The notes: generated by a model not told the origin, from the sequence alone. A stretch of DNA of 61,611 nt from an uncultured Eggerthella sp. (GCA_900542525.1 UQNZ01000010.1:1-61611); one strand, 5' to 3'; shown: positions 8,490-18,286, counted from the stretch's first letter. Numbers and translations are program-made.

Positions 8490-10159
8490 GAAATCTCCTT
8501 TCAGGTCCTATGAGCCTATCTTAACAAAGAACACAGTGGTGTTACACAGCATCTGCAAGCTTATTCGAAAATTTCACGAACAGAGAAATGCCTGGTAGAT
8601 TCGAAGTGCGGATACCGTAGAGCGTGATGGGCCCACAGAGCGTCCAAAACAGAGGACCCAGACGTATCCGGGATGGAGCAGGCAGGAAGCAAACCGCATA
8701 CGAGATAAAGAGAATGAAACAAACCATGGCATTGGGGACTCCATTCGATGGCCCTCGAACCGATCCAAGGGTGTGGGGGTCTGACCCAATCCCCTTCCAA
8801 CGCTCCTTATCCGTCTGAATGGTCCAAGAATGAGACCCGAAGCGCTGAGAAGCCCTCTAAGACCTTGGTTGTAATTCGGGGGTATTAGGACACCCTAAAA
8901 GAGACAAATTCCGCCCCAAATCGGGGTTAGAATCGCGCTCGAAAGAGCCATAAAAGCCGCGCTGGAGTCATCGCCCTTCGCAACCGCAAAAAAGAGGTCA
9001 AAAATGGCCATTTTTGGCACGTTTTCGAGTTGATTCCCAAAAAGTTTTTTCGAAATTCCATAATTGCGTTTTCACGTTTGAACTGGGTATTCATTCGCAA
9101 TATCCTGTTTGTATCGTGAAAACAGCCTTCTTCTTACCCTGTTTTCACCCTCGAAATGAGAAGGAAAGGCGATTTTGGGCATTTTTGGCAAAACCCTAAA
9201 AAATTAAGAGAATTTTTGTCTCTTATTCAAAATCCGAAATTTTGTTCATTCTGGCTAACTTATTTGTTACGATTCTTCAGTTCTTCACATTTTTTGAAGC
9301 CTCAAGCAAAAACTTTGACGGGCTAAGTAAATTTTTTGCCAAAAGTTAGCTTTGGTGAATAATTTTTCGAGCAAATCGACCGATTTTCGAAGGCTGAAAA
9401 TCGAATGATGATAGCACCCCATTTTGGCACAGATCACCCGATGAAAGATGGTGCTATCATGCGCTGAAACTGACCCAGAATCGCTCGATTCTAAGGCTCG
9501 CGAATCGACAGTCATAATTCTTCATTTTCACTTATTTATCAGGAATGTTATCTAATGCTATGCCAATGCTTTCACCTGTTTTAGCGCGTAGGAAATGCCG
9601 CTCATCGAGCCCTTGCCAAGACCCCTCTCTTCCCCATCAGATCATTAACGAAAATAGGGGTATTTTCAGAGGTGTTAGCACCCTAAAATGGGGTCAAAAT
9701 GGGCCAGTTTTGGAAGAAAACGGAACTTTTTTTGGCAAATTTTGGATCGATCCGAACAAAATACGAACATTTGATCGGTCGAATCAAAAACTAGCGCGAT
9801 TTTTCATGTTCGACAGTTGGCATACACGCTTGTTCAAACAAGAGCACATGCGGAACACTGCGCGTATTTTTAGAAAATCTGAGCCCGGCTTTGAACACAG
9901 GGTGACTCAACGGCTCCGGATCGGACAAGCGAGCGGAAGATGCTCGCAACGCGAATTGAAGATTGGGCGAAAAGATAGCACGAATGTAAGACACACCGTC
10001 ATCGCTAGAGACGCCAAAGATCCGAACGCTCTTTGTTCGCAAAGCTGTTATCGATATTGGGACCGCCCGTCTGAAGTGACGTAAAAAAATCAGAGCATTC
10101 TTTACTTGAGAGAAATGAAACTGTATTGAAAGCAGAACACGCGCGAAGCGCTGAAGCAA
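8490..10159. other. 1.67-kb non-coding region
   Basis: No frame has convincing codon use, a start signal or a family resemblance; the longest (9545-10084, plus strand) reads as random sequence. Base composition is visibly lower in GC than the flanking genes. It holds several small palindromes of the form ACCC(C)-A/T-GGG(G)T (for example 8914-8926 and 9680-9694) and the long inverted pair at 9408-9460. Similar small palindromes occur near 46950. No tRNA, RNase P, tmRNA or SRP RNA signature was found. Confidence 0.55.
9408..9460. repeat. Inverted pair of 11-bp motifs
   Basis: ATGATAGCACC at 9408-9418 is exactly complementary to GGTGCTATCAT at 9450-9460, separated by 31 bases. A third exact copy of the motif lies at 1900-1910 upstream of rhaD. 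The lack of a T-run argues against a terminator. Confidence 0.45.
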
Positions 10160-11557
10160 CTAATTCTTCTTGGAGGGGTCGCGTCGTTTCGCGCGCAAGA
10201 TGTCATAACGATGAAGCGGCATGGGAGTGATAAAAGCATAAGCACCCATCGCTTTGTTGGCCACCTCTACCGGAGCAGCATTGGCAATAGCCACCACTCC
10301 TTCACTCGAGTCGAAGCAACGTTCATTCTGCTTCGAGGCCGAAGTATCTTTTAATGCAGGATCGAGATCTTCATCGCTGCTAGTATCCACTACTGGAAAG
10401 ACCTCTTCGAGTCCAACCACTAATACTGGCGTTACTTCGCAATGCGGGCTGAGCAATTCAAGCGTATCTCCCTCATAGAAGCGATTGCGGCAATACACGA
10501 TCGTCTGCCACATGCCCTGAGTGAGATCGAGATCGTTTTCCGTAGCAGCTGCTTCGATCGGACGCGAGTCGACCACTTCGGCCACCCAATCATAGAGCTG
10601 CACATAGATATCGTCTTCGAACGACTGCTGCGCGTCTCCATAGAAGAATCCCGTCGAATAGGGCCTGTGCGAAATGCGTTCGAGCTCACTTCCCCATTGC
10701 GCAGGGTCTCCCCCATCGAGCACCTGGCGGTACGCATTCACCACCGTGGCCACATAGAACGCCTTCTTAACGCGCCCTTCGATCTTGATGGAATCCACCC
10801 CAGCAGCGATAAGTTCATCGAGGTGAGCGAGCATATTCAAGTCTTTGGAGTTCATGATGTAGGTGCCGCGCTTGTCCTCTTCAATAGGAAAGAGCTCGCC
10901 TGGGCGAGTCTGTTCTTCCAAGCGGTAACTCCAACGACAGGGCTGTACGCAGTTTCCTTGGTTCGCACTGCGCCCCGTAAGATAATCGCTGATGAGGCAA
11001 CGTCCTGAAATAGCCATGCACATGGCGCCTTGCACGAATACTTCCACTTCCATATCGGGCAGCTCCGCTTTGAGCTGCGCGATCTCTGCAAGCGACATCT
11101 CACGTGCGGTAACGATACGCTTCGCGCCAAGGCGCTGCCACATGCGCGCAGCCTCAACATTTGAAACGGATGCTTGCGTGGAAATATGTAGGTCAACCTG
11201 CGGAGCATGCTCACGAGCGAGAGCAAACACGCCCAGATCGCTCACAATGAACGCATCGACCCCCGCAGCAGCTAATGCCGCCAGATACTCAGGAAGATCG
11301 CTCAGGTCTTCATCATGCAAGTAGGCGTTGAGCGTTACATACACCTTTGCGCCAGCATCGTGCGCCATCTGAACCGCACAGGGCATGTCGGTAAGCGAGA
11401 AATTTTGCGCACGCTGGCGCAAGCCGAACTTATCGCACGCAAGATACACCGCATCGGCGCCGAAATAGAGCGCATAACGCAGCTGCTCGAATCCGCCAGC
11501 AGGGGCCAGCAGCTCGGGCTTCTTTGTCTGCTTGATATGTGCAAATGTTGTATCCAT
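10160..11557 (-). CDS. U32-family peptidase-like protein (probable RNA-modification enzyme of the YegQ/TrhP type)
   Basis: A 465-residue protein with the U32 hallmarks: KPELLAPAGGFEQLRYAL and FGADAVYLA near the start, then EVFVQGAMCMAISGRC with Cys180 and Cys187, followed by Cys203 and Cys207 (four cysteines that could bind an iron-sulfur cluster). The C-terminal third is a small beta-type domain. Although named peptidases, characterised members such as E. coli YegQ (TrhP) and RlhA take part in tRNA or rRNA hydroxylation, so RNA modification is the better guess. The start is uncertain: the ATG at 11557 best fits the family N-terminus but its GAAGGAG is only two bases away; ATGs at 11575 and 11590 are alternatives. 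Confidence 0.85.
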   Translation of the reverse strand: MDTTFAHIKQTKKPELLAPAGGFEQLRYALYFGADAVYLACDKFGLRQRAQNFSLTDMPCAVQMAHDAGAKVYVTLNAYLHDEDLSDLPEYLAALAAAGVDAFIVSDLGVFALAREHAPQVDLHISTQASVSNVEAARMWQRLGAKRIVTAREMSLAEIAQLKAELPDMEVEVFVQGAMCMAISGRCLISDYLTGRSANQGNCVQPCRWSYRLEEQTRPGELFPIEEDKRGTYIMNSKDLNMLAHLDELIAAGVDSIKIEGRVKKAFYVATVVNAYRQVLDGGDPAQWGSELERISHRPYSTGFFYGDAQQSFEDDIYVQLYDWVAEVVDSRPIEAAATENDLDLTQGMWQTIVYCRNRFYEGDTLELLSPHCEVTPVLVVGLEEVFPVVDTSSDEDLDPALKDTSASKQNERCFDSSEGVVAIANAAPVEVANKAMGAYAFITPMPLHRYDILRAKRRDPSKKN

Positions 11558-11803
11558 GGCTCCTTCAAGCCTCATACAGTTTTGTTCCATGTGGTTCAGA
11601 TTATCGTATCGCACGCGAAAACCGGCACCCTTCTAACAACCTATATATATTAGTAAGGAATATGACAGCAATCGCAGTAACAGAGCTGAAAGCACGACCT
11701 GGGTCGACTCTGAAAGCGCTATGCGCCACGGCAAACCTGCTGAGCAATAGAGCAACGCTCCGTACTAGGTTGCTACACACAAAGCTCCCAGTTGCATGAA
11801 GCA

Positions 11804-13552
11804 TTACTGAACGATAGGACCTCGGCCAGAATAGGTCTGCTTATAGCGATTCAAGAACGTGAGGCTATCGGCAAGAGAATCGAAGCTGACATCGAACTTC
11901 TCTCCCGTTGCACGACGCTTGACCTCGACTTTTCCTTCTGCCAAACCGCGCTTGCCTACTACGACATGGGTGGGCCAACCGATCAGGTCTGCATCGGCGA
12001 ACTTCACACCCGGACGCTCTTTGCGGTCATCGATGACGATCTCGAGCTTGGGGAAGTTCTCGTAAAGTGTGCGTGCGAGACGCAACGCAGCCGGATAGAC
12101 CTCATCATCGTCCACCGTAAGCGGAATGATGCAGAGATGAGCGGGCGCAACAGAGGCAGGCCATTTGATGCCGTATTCATCGTTGTGCTGCTCGACCACC
12201 GCAGCGAGCGTACGCGTGATGCCCACGCCGTAGCAACCCATGATGAAGGGCTGGTCAGAGCCATCTTCTGCGGAATAGACCGCGCCGAGCGCCTTAGAGT
12301 ACTTGTCGCCAAGCTGGAAGACCTGCGAAACCTCGATACCACGCGCTTCTTCGAGTGGGGTGCCGCAGTTGGGGCAGATATCGCCTGCTTTCGCCGTGGA
12401 AAGATCAGCCCAGACATCCACCTTGAAGTCTTCACCTTGTGCGGCGCCCACATAGTGGAACCCATCCTGGTTGGCACCTACCACCCAGCGGGTAATCTTC
12501 TCGAGATTCTGATCGGCTGCAACGATGATGCCTTCAGGCACTCCAACGGGGCCGATCGAACCCTTGGGGAGGCCGGTTGCTTCGAGTTCTTCATCGTCCA
12601 ACAGCTGGAAACCAGCGAAAACGCGATCGATCTTGATTTCGTTAAGCTCATGATCGCCCGGAATGAATACCGCGATAACCTGGCCTTTTGCATCTTTGCC
12701 CACGAGCGCCTTCACGGTTGCTGCTTCGTCGATACCAAGGAATTCAGCCAGCGCCGCAATGGTGGTAACGCCAGGCGTGGAGATCTTCTCCATGGCAGCA
12801 GCTTCATATTCCTGGGGCTGCGTGATGCACTCAGCCACTTCAGTATTTGCCGCATAATCGCAGTTCGGACAGTAGACGAGCTCTGCCTCACCCGCATCGG
12901 CAAGCGCCATGAATTCGGTGGTTACTTTACCGCCGATCTGGCCAGAATCGGCCTCGACCGGGCGATAATCGAGCCCGCATCGCTCACAGATCGTGCCGTA
13001 AGCCTCGCTCATCTGGTCATACGTTTCCTGGAGCGATTCAGCACTTGCATGGAAGCTGTAGGCATCCTTCATTATGAACTCACGGCTGCGCAACAATCCG
13101 AAGCGCGGACGGATCTCGTCGCGATACTTCGTCTGGATCTGGTAGAGCGTGGTAGGAAGCTGGCGATAGGAACGCAGTTCATTGCGCACGAGTGCGGTGA
13201 TGAGCTCTTCGTGCGTAGGACCAAGACAAAAGCCGTGATCATGGCGGTCGTTCATGCGCATGAGCTCGGGGCCATAATCGTCCCAGCGGCCCGATTCGAG
13301 CCAGAGCTCAGCAGGCTGGAGCGCTGGCATGACGATCTCCTGAGCACCCGTGGCATTCATCTCTTCGCGCACGATATTCTCTACCTTCTGCAGCACGCGC
13401 ATGCCGAGCGGCAAGAATGCGTAGATACCCGAAGCCACCTTACGGATCATGCCTGCACGCATGAGCAGTTTATGCGAGGCGATCTCGGCATCAGCCGGAT
13501 CTTCCTTAAGCGTGGGAACATAGAGATTGCTCATATAAAGGATTTCGCTCAT
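11804..13552 (-). CDS. proS: Prolyl-tRNA synthetase
   Basis: Charges tRNA-Pro. At 582 residues it is the bacterial form with an editing (INS) domain between motifs 2 and 3. Visible class II features include GPTHEELIT (111-119), the motif 2 stretch RSREFIMKDAYSFH (155-168), CPNCDYAAN at the start of the insertion, and a C-terminal anticodon-binding domain with DDRKERPGVKFADADLIG. AGGAGAGAAGG precedes the ATG. It follows ispG with a 27-base gap and is the third gene of rseP-ispG-proS. Confidence 0.97.
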   Translation of the reverse strand: MSEILYMSNLYVPTLKEDPADAEIASHKLLMRAGMIRKVASGIYAFLPLGMRVLQKVENIVREEMNATGAQEIVMPALQPAELWLESGRWDDYGPELMRMNDRHDHGFCLGPTHEELITALVRNELRSYRQLPTTLYQIQTKYRDEIRPRFGLLRSREFIMKDAYSFHASAESLQETYDQMSEAYGTICERCGLDYRPVEADSGQIGGKVTTEFMALADAGEAELVYCPNCDYAANTEVAECITQPQEYEAAAMEKISTPGVTTIAALAEFLGIDEAATVKALVGKDAKGQVIAVFIPGDHELNEIKIDRVFAGFQLLDDEELEATGLPKGSIGPVGVPEGIIVAADQNLEKITRWVVGANQDGFHYVGAAQGEDFKVDVWADLSTAKAGDICPNCGTPLEEARGIEVSQVFQLGDKYSKALGAVYSAEDGSDQPFIMGCYGVGITRTLAAVVEQHNDEYGIKWPASVAPAHLCIIPLTVDDDEVYPAALRLARTLYENFPKLEIVIDDRKERPGVKFADADLIGWPTHVVVGKRGLAEGKVEVKRRATGEKFDVSFDSLADSLTFLNRYKQTYSGRGPIVQ

Positions 13553-13579
13553 AACCTTCTCTCCTATCGTTTAGCCTGT

Positions 13580-14647
13580 TCAGGCATTGTTTATCAAATG
13601 TTCGATCTCGTCAAAAAGGGCATCGACGATATGCGCTTCAGGTACTTTCTTGATCACTTCTCCGCCTGCGAAGATAACCCCCTGGCCATCGCCGCATGCA
13701 ACGCCGATATCGGCATCCTTCGCTTCACCAGGGCCATTCACCACGCAGCCCATCACGGCTACGCGCAGCGGCTTCGAAACGCTGGCAAGGCGCTCTTCAA
13801 CTTGCTTTGCAAGTGCGATCAAGTCTACTTTAGCGCGTCCACAGGTGGGACAGCTGATCAACTCCGGGTAACGGAAGCGCAACCCGAGCGCACCGAGGAG
13901 CATCCAGGCAGCCTTCACCTCTTCGACGGGATCGTCGGTAAGGGAGATGCGCAAGGTATCGCCGATACCCTGTTCAAGAAGTATCCCCAGACCAGAAGCA
14001 GATTTTATGAGCCCTTGAAAGAGCGTGCCCGCCTCAGTGACCCCAATGTGGAGCGGAATATGCGGCAGTTCACGCGAGATGATGCGATAGGTTTCGACTG
14101 TAGTAGGCACATCGTGCGCCTTGGCAGAGACCACCAGATCGGTGAAGCCTTGCGCTTCGCAGAATTCGACGTATTCGCGCGCCGAGCACGCCAACTTTTG
14201 CGGAAGCGTGAGCAATGCATCATCGCGCAAGTGCGCATCTAGAGAACCGGCGTTCACGCCGATGCGAATGGGAATGCCTGCCTCTTTTGCTGCTTCGAGT
14301 ACAGGGATGGTAGCCTCAAGCCCACCGATATTGCCCGGGTTGATACGCAATTTTGCTGCGCCACGGCATGCCGCCTCAATAGCAAGATCGGCACTGAAAT
14401 GGATATCGGCCACCACGGGAAGCACGGAGCGTGCGCAGATTTCCTCGAAGAAATCGAGGTCGGTCGCATGAGGGATAGCGATACGGATGATATCGCAGCC
14501 CGCCTGCGCCACTCGTTCGATCTGCGCGAGATTCTCTTCCACTTCCGAAAGCGGGAGGTTGAGCATGGATTGCACGGCACAGGGTGCTCCCCCGCCAATG
14601 GGCACGTTACCCACCATAACCTGATGCGTTACTTCATTAGGCAGCAT
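13580..14647 (-). CDS. ispG: 4-hydroxy-3-methylbut-2-enyl diphosphate synthase
   Basis: MEP-pathway enzyme that converts 2-C-methyl-D-erythritol 2,4-cyclodiphosphate to HMBDP with a 4Fe-4S cluster. At 355 residues it is the short bacterial form. The cluster ligands are visible as Cys266 and Cys269 (SCPTCGR) and Cys301 with Glu308 (MGCVVNGPGEA). The TIM-barrel region keeps RINPGN and RIGVNAGSL. The N-terminal stretch usually reading QSMTNT is QSMLNLPLSEVEE here. It lies 9 bases after rseP and 27 before proS, clearly in one operon. Confidence 0.96.
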   Translation of the reverse strand: MLPNEVTHQVMVGNVPIGGGAPCAVQSMLNLPLSEVEENLAQIERVAQAGCDIIRIAIPHATDLDFFEEICARSVLPVVADIHFSADLAIEAACRGAAKLRINPGNIGGLEATIPVLEAAKEAGIPIRIGVNAGSLDAHLRDDALLTLPQKLACSAREYVEFCEAQGFTDLVVSAKAHDVPTTVETYRIISRELPHIPLHIGVTEAGTLFQGLIKSASGLGILLEQGIGDTLRISLTDDPVEEVKAAWMLLGALGLRFRYPELISCPTCGRAKVDLIALAKQVEERLASVSKPLRVAVMGCVVNGPGEAKDADIGVACGDGQGVIFAGGEVIKKVPEAHIVDALFDEIEHLINNA

Positions 14648-14656
14648 GGCACACTC

Positions 14657-15724
14657 CTAGCCCCAATTCCCGAAGATGAAGCGCTGTACATCTTGATTGA
14701 GCATGAACACGAAGAAGGCCATGAATAAGCACATTCCGCCGATGCTCAGATAGTTCAGTGCGCGGATGGAGATGTTCTTGCGACGGATCTTCTGGTAGAC
14801 CTCGATCACGAAGCGCCCACCATCGAGCGGTGGGATGGGCAGCAGGTTCGCGAGCCCGAGCGAGACCGAGATGACCGCCGAAAAAGAGAGCAAGCTGATG
14901 AAGCCCGCTTCGAAGGCTGTTTTCGAGAGGACCGCGATGCCCACGATAGACGTAGAGTTCGCAACGGTATCGGCTGCCGTTGCAGGATTGAACAGTCCTA
15001 AGATAGCTACCGCCACCATGCCAATGTACTTGAACCCAGCCACGATGGCATCAAAGGGCGCAAGCACATAGTGAACCACTTCGCCGCTTTGCATCTGCAC
15101 GTCCACACCGATGATCGAATAGATGACCACAAACACGATCATGGCATAGAGCAAGTTCATGAACGGACCTGCCAACAGGATCGTAATACGCTTCCAGAAC
15201 GGCAGCATGCAGTATTGCTGCTTCTGTTCCGAAGCGAAGAATTCGTCGAGATTTGCCACTTCACGAGGCGTTCCTTCATCATGCTTCACGCCGTTGATAA
15301 GGCATGCGGGCGTGCGGTAGGTGTTGAGCTTGTCCTTACGCGTAGGACGCTTGAGGCTGCCCCATTCAGTAAGCTCTTCAAGGGCCTGATAAGCCTCATC
15401 GTCGGTGATGCCGAGCGCATCGGCCACATCTTCCATGTCGGCCGTGCCGTTCGCATACATATAGCCGAGCACCGCTTTCAGGTGCGGGCTGGGCGTGCCC
15501 GTTCCCATGCCGCAGACCGCCGCATACCCGCCCAGTGGCACAGCAGTAACACCGAAACGCGTGCCCTTCCAAGTAACACCGATGCTAGGGCCAGGAAGGC
15601 CGATCATGAACTCGCTCACGCGCACACCGAACGCGCGCGCAGCGAGAAAGTGCCCGCCTTCATGGATGAATACCAGAAAGCCGAGCACGAGCGTAGCTAT
15701 GAGAATCGTGATTAGAATGTCCAT
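14657..15724 (-). CDS. rseP: Site-2 intramembrane metalloprotease of the RseP/SpoIVFB class with a winged-helix-like insert
   Basis: Membrane-embedded zinc protease (355 residues, about four helices). The zinc motif HEGGH is at residues 21-25 in the first helix, the second site ILLAGPFMNLL follows at about 182-192, and LLPIPPLDGGRF is near the C-terminus. Between the first two membrane segments a PDZ domain is usual in RseP; here residues 81-130 (HLKAVLGYMYANG, DVADALGITDDEAYQALEEL, SLKRPTRKD) instead look like a winged helix-turn-helix. A TATAAT lies six bases before the ATG with no ribosome binding site, suggesting leaderless transcription. First gene of rseP-ispG-proS. Confidence 0.9.
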   Translation of the reverse strand: MDILITILIATLVLGFLVFIHEGGHFLAARAFGVRVSEFMIGLPGPSIGVTWKGTRFGVTAVPLGGYAAVCGMGTGTPSPHLKAVLGYMYANGTADMEDVADALGITDDEAYQALEELTEWGSLKRPTRKDKLNTYRTPACLINGVKHDEGTPREVANLDEFFASEQKQQYCMLPFWKRITILLAGPFMNLLYAMIVFVVIYSIIGVDVQMQSGEVVHYVLAPFDAIVAGFKYIGMVAVAILGLFNPATAADTVANSTSIVGIAVLSKTAFEAGFISLLSFSAVISVSLGLANLLPIPPLDGGRFVIEVYQKIRRKNISIRALNYLSIGGMCLFMAFFVFMLNQDVQRFIFGNWG

Positions 15725-15730
15725 GTTTCT

Positions 15731-15736
15731 ATTATA
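15731..15736 (-). promoter_or_regulatory. -10 box of the rseP-ispG-proS operon
   Basis: A consensus TATAAT on the minus strand. Only six bases (AGAAAC) separate it from the rseP ATG, so transcription would begin at or next to the A of the start codon. No Shine-Dalgarno sequence is present. A match to TTGACA at -35 is not seen. Confidence 0.65.
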
Positions 15737-16026
15737 GAAGGGTGATGAGCGCTGCCCTCTCAGAGCGAGCAGTTTTTCGCAATATGCTCACGGCAATCAG
15801 TCTTGCGGCGTTGCGGCAGCACGCTTCATGCGATCGAGCATGCGCTCCACGAACGAACGCCCTCACTAGCAGGCATTCCATTAGCGAACACTACATAGCG
15901 AGCGCCGTCTCATTGGTGGTGCCACCGAGCATAGAAGCTGGAATGTGCCCTTTTCCGTTAGCTGTTGGAAGACTCTCTTCTTTGCTCGCTATTGGAAAGC
16001 ATCCCGTTCTCGTTAGTTGCTCTCGC
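15737..16026. other. Intergenic region between dxr and rseP
   Basis: About 290 bases without a gene. It carries upstream sequence of the rseP promoter and a few loosely repeated GTTAG/GCTATT-type segments; no strong terminator follows dxr, so some read-through into rseP is possible. Confidence 0.5.
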
Positions 16027-17220
16027 TTACAACCTCTTTGCTTCTTCGCATGCATAAACACGGGTTTCAGCATCAACAGCAAGCAATTCTTCGATGCTCG
16101 TGGCAGCCTTCACGCTACCTTCGCACACCGCATGGTTCATGGCGCGCTCGACCAGCTCAGCAATGCCAAGGTAGGGGATCTGTTCGGCAAGGAACGCTGC
16201 CACCGCCACCTCGTTCGCCGCATTCATGACCGCCGGAAGTGTGCCACCGGTAGTGCCCGCCTCGATCGCGAGTGCCAAGCAACGGAATGTTTCCAGGTCA
16301 GGCGCTTCGAACTCAAGCGAACCGAGCGTGCGGAAATCAAGCGGCTCAACCGGCGCCGACCAGCGCGCAGGATAGCTCAGTGCGAACTGGATCGGAATGC
16401 GCATATCGGTGGTGCCAAGATGCGCCTTCACGGAGCCATCGGTGAATTCGACCATGGAATGAATCGCGCTCTGCGGCTGTACCACAACAGCGATCTTATC
16501 ATAGGGCATGGCAAAAAGGTGATGCGCCTCGATCACTTCGAGACCTTTATTCATGAGCGTGGAAGAATCGATCGAGATCTTGCGGCCCATGTTCCACGTA
16601 GGGTGACTTAACGCCTGCTCAACCGTGATATTTTGAAGGTCGGATACCTTCTTGCCGCGAAATGGCCCACCTGAAGCGGTGACCCAGAGACGCGTGACCT
16701 CAGCAGGGTCTTCACCGAGCAAGCACTGATAGATGGCACCGTGTTCCGAATCGATAGGCAGTAGCGTTTCGTGCGTGGAGAGCGGCATGAGCACATCGCC
16801 GCCCACTACGAGCGATTCCTTGTTTGCAAGCGCAAGCTGCTTGTCCGCCACGAGCGTTGCGTAGCTCGCCTGCATGCCAGCGGCTCCCACCAGGGAATTC
16901 ACCACCATATCAACCTCGGGAAGGTTGCACAGCTCAACGATGGCCTCAGGGCCCGCATGGAGCGTAGCACCGATCTCGGCGAACCGTGCGCGCCAGGCTT
17001 CGGCTATTTCAGTATTGGCAAGTACCACCTGCTCGACCGAAAACTCCCGTGCCTGTTCGAAAAGCAGTTCTGCCTGCATATTCGCGCTGAGCGCAACGAT
17101 CTTCACGAATTCAGGATGACGGCGTGCCACATCGAGCGTCTGCGTACCGATCGAGCCCGTAGAACCGAGCACGCAAACGCGCTTCGGGCGCGCAGGGACA
17201 TCTGCTTGCATATCAGGCAT
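16027..17220 (-). CDS. dxr: 1-deoxy-D-xylulose 5-phosphate reductoisomerase
   Basis: NADPH-dependent enzyme making MEP from DXP, the committed step of the MEP pathway. At 397 residues it has the normal family length. The nucleotide loop GSTGSIGTQTL is near the N-terminus, followed by LANKESLVVGGD, TASGGPFRG, HPTWNMGRKISIDSSTLMNKG with the metal and substrate residues, and NAANEVAVAAFL. The ATG at 17220 has GGAGG seven bases upstream; the longer frame to 17292 would run into cdsA and lacks a signal. It follows cdsA by 58 bases. Confidence 0.97.
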   Translation of the reverse strand: MPDMQADVPARPKRVCVLGSTGSIGTQTLDVARRHPEFVKIVALSANMQAELLFEQAREFSVEQVVLANTEIAEAWRARFAEIGATLHAGPEAIVELCNLPEVDMVVNSLVGAAGMQASYATLVADKQLALANKESLVVGGDVLMPLSTHETLLPIDSEHGAIYQCLLGEDPAEVTRLWVTASGGPFRGKKVSDLQNITVEQALSHPTWNMGRKISIDSSTLMNKGLEVIEAHHLFAMPYDKIAVVVQPQSAIHSMVEFTDGSVKAHLGTTDMRIPIQFALSYPARWSAPVEPLDFRTLGSLEFEAPDLETFRCLALAIEAGTTGGTLPAVMNAANEVAVAAFLAEQIPYLGIAELVERAMNHAVCEGSVKAATSIEELLAVDAETRVYACEEAKRL

Positions 17221-17278
17221 GAGAACCTCCAAGGACCAGAGCCGATCGGATAATGAAGAGCAAAAGCGAGCGTGAGAG

Positions 17279-18286
17279 CTAGAAGAACACACCCGTGCTC
17301 ATAAGGGAAAACGGAATGCAATGCCCGAACACGAGCAAGAGCCACGCACCAAGGGTTACGAGGAATTGCGAATCGCAGCGGTCAAGCAACCCACCATGAC
17401 CAGGCATGATCGTACCAGAATCTTTGAATCCCGCGTTGCGTTTGATGCGCGATTCGACCAGGTCGCCGATAACGCCGAGCACGCCACAGATCGCACCGAA
17501 TACGAGCGACTGGGCGATATTCATCTCGACTCCGGGAATAAGCGGGAACAAGCACCAGAACGCCATGGAGAAGACAAGGCCCGCGAAAAAGCCTTCCCAA
17601 GTTTTCTTTGGTGAGACCTGCGGCGTCATCTTATGCTTGCCGAACTTCGAACCAATAAGATAAGCGAAGGCATCGTTGCCCCACACGCTCGCAAAGATAG
17701 CAAGAATGAGCACGCCGCCCCAATAATCGGGGACCGACATGCGGATGAGCATAGCAGCCGACATGAGCAGCCCCGTATAGAAGGCGCCGAACAGGCTCAC
17801 GGCAACATCAACGATACGCGCATGGAGCCAGAAAACGTACCACACAAGTAGCACAATGAAGAAGAGCGCCACCACCAGCACCACGCCATTGATACCGAAC
17901 AGCCACATGGCCAGGGGAAATGCCGCTGAAGCAACAATGCCCAAGAATTCATTCGGAAGCTTCGCATCGGAGCGGAGCATATAGTAGAATTCGCCCGCGC
18001 AGATTGCAGAAAGCGCCGCCAAATAGAGGGCCGTGGTTGCATCGGAGGCGATGATGCAAAGCACCGTGAGCGTGATATATACCGCACCAGTGCGAACACG
18101 AACCTGCAGGTTAGAGGGGTTTTTCAGCTTTGTGGGAGTCTTGTCGAGTGCCTTTTGCTTGAACTGGCTTCCGCGAGTGGGCTTTTCATGTTCTTCGCGC
18201 TTAACGATGATCTCTTCGCGCGATTCGACGATGTTGCCCTGTTCATCGACGTGAGCGAAAGTGCGGCGTATGCGCTTGGTGGGCAT
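17279..18286 (-). CDS. cdsA: Phosphatidate cytidylyltransferase
   Basis: Integral membrane enzyme that makes CDP-diacylglycerol from CTP and phosphatidate. The first 65 or so residues are a charged cytoplasmic extension (REEIIVKREEHEKPTRG) not needed for the family; about eight membrane segments follow. The CdsA signature region is clear near the C-terminus: GDLVESRIKRNAG, FKDSGTIMPGHGG, LLDRCDS. It begins three bases after the uppS stop, so the two are translationally close-coupled. Confidence 0.95.
   Translation of the reverse strand: MPTKRIRRTFAHVDEQGNIVESREEIIVKREEHEKPTRGSQFKQKALDKTPTKLKNPSNLQVRVRTGAVYITLTVLCIIASDATTALYLAALSAICAGEFYYMLRSDAKLPNEFLGIVASAAFPLAMWLFGINGVVLVVALFFIVLLVWYVFWLHARIVDVAVSLFGAFYTGLLMSAAMLIRMSVPDYWGGVLILAIFASVWGNDAFAYLIGSKFGKHKMTPQVSPKKTWEGFFAGLVFSMAFWCLFPLIPGVEMNIAQSLVFGAICGVLGVIGDLVESRIKRNAGFKDSGTIMPGHGGLLDRCDSQFLVTLGAWLLLVFGHCIPFSLMSTGVFF

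Noticed and set aside
8561..8830. Possible small structured RNA with TTCGA and GGGTC hairpins
   Set aside because: Tested against tRNA, tmRNA, SRP and RNase P hallmarks; stems do not pair as required.
9545..10084. A 179-codon plus-strand frame in the long non-coding region
   Set aside because: Composition is random-like, no ribosome binding site precedes it, and no motif is visible.
11662..11799. A short plus-strand frame (MTAIAVTELKARPG onward) with AAGGAAT before its ATG
   Set aside because: Only 45 codons, no recognisable family, and it lies between two minus-strand genes; the signal is too weak to call a gene.
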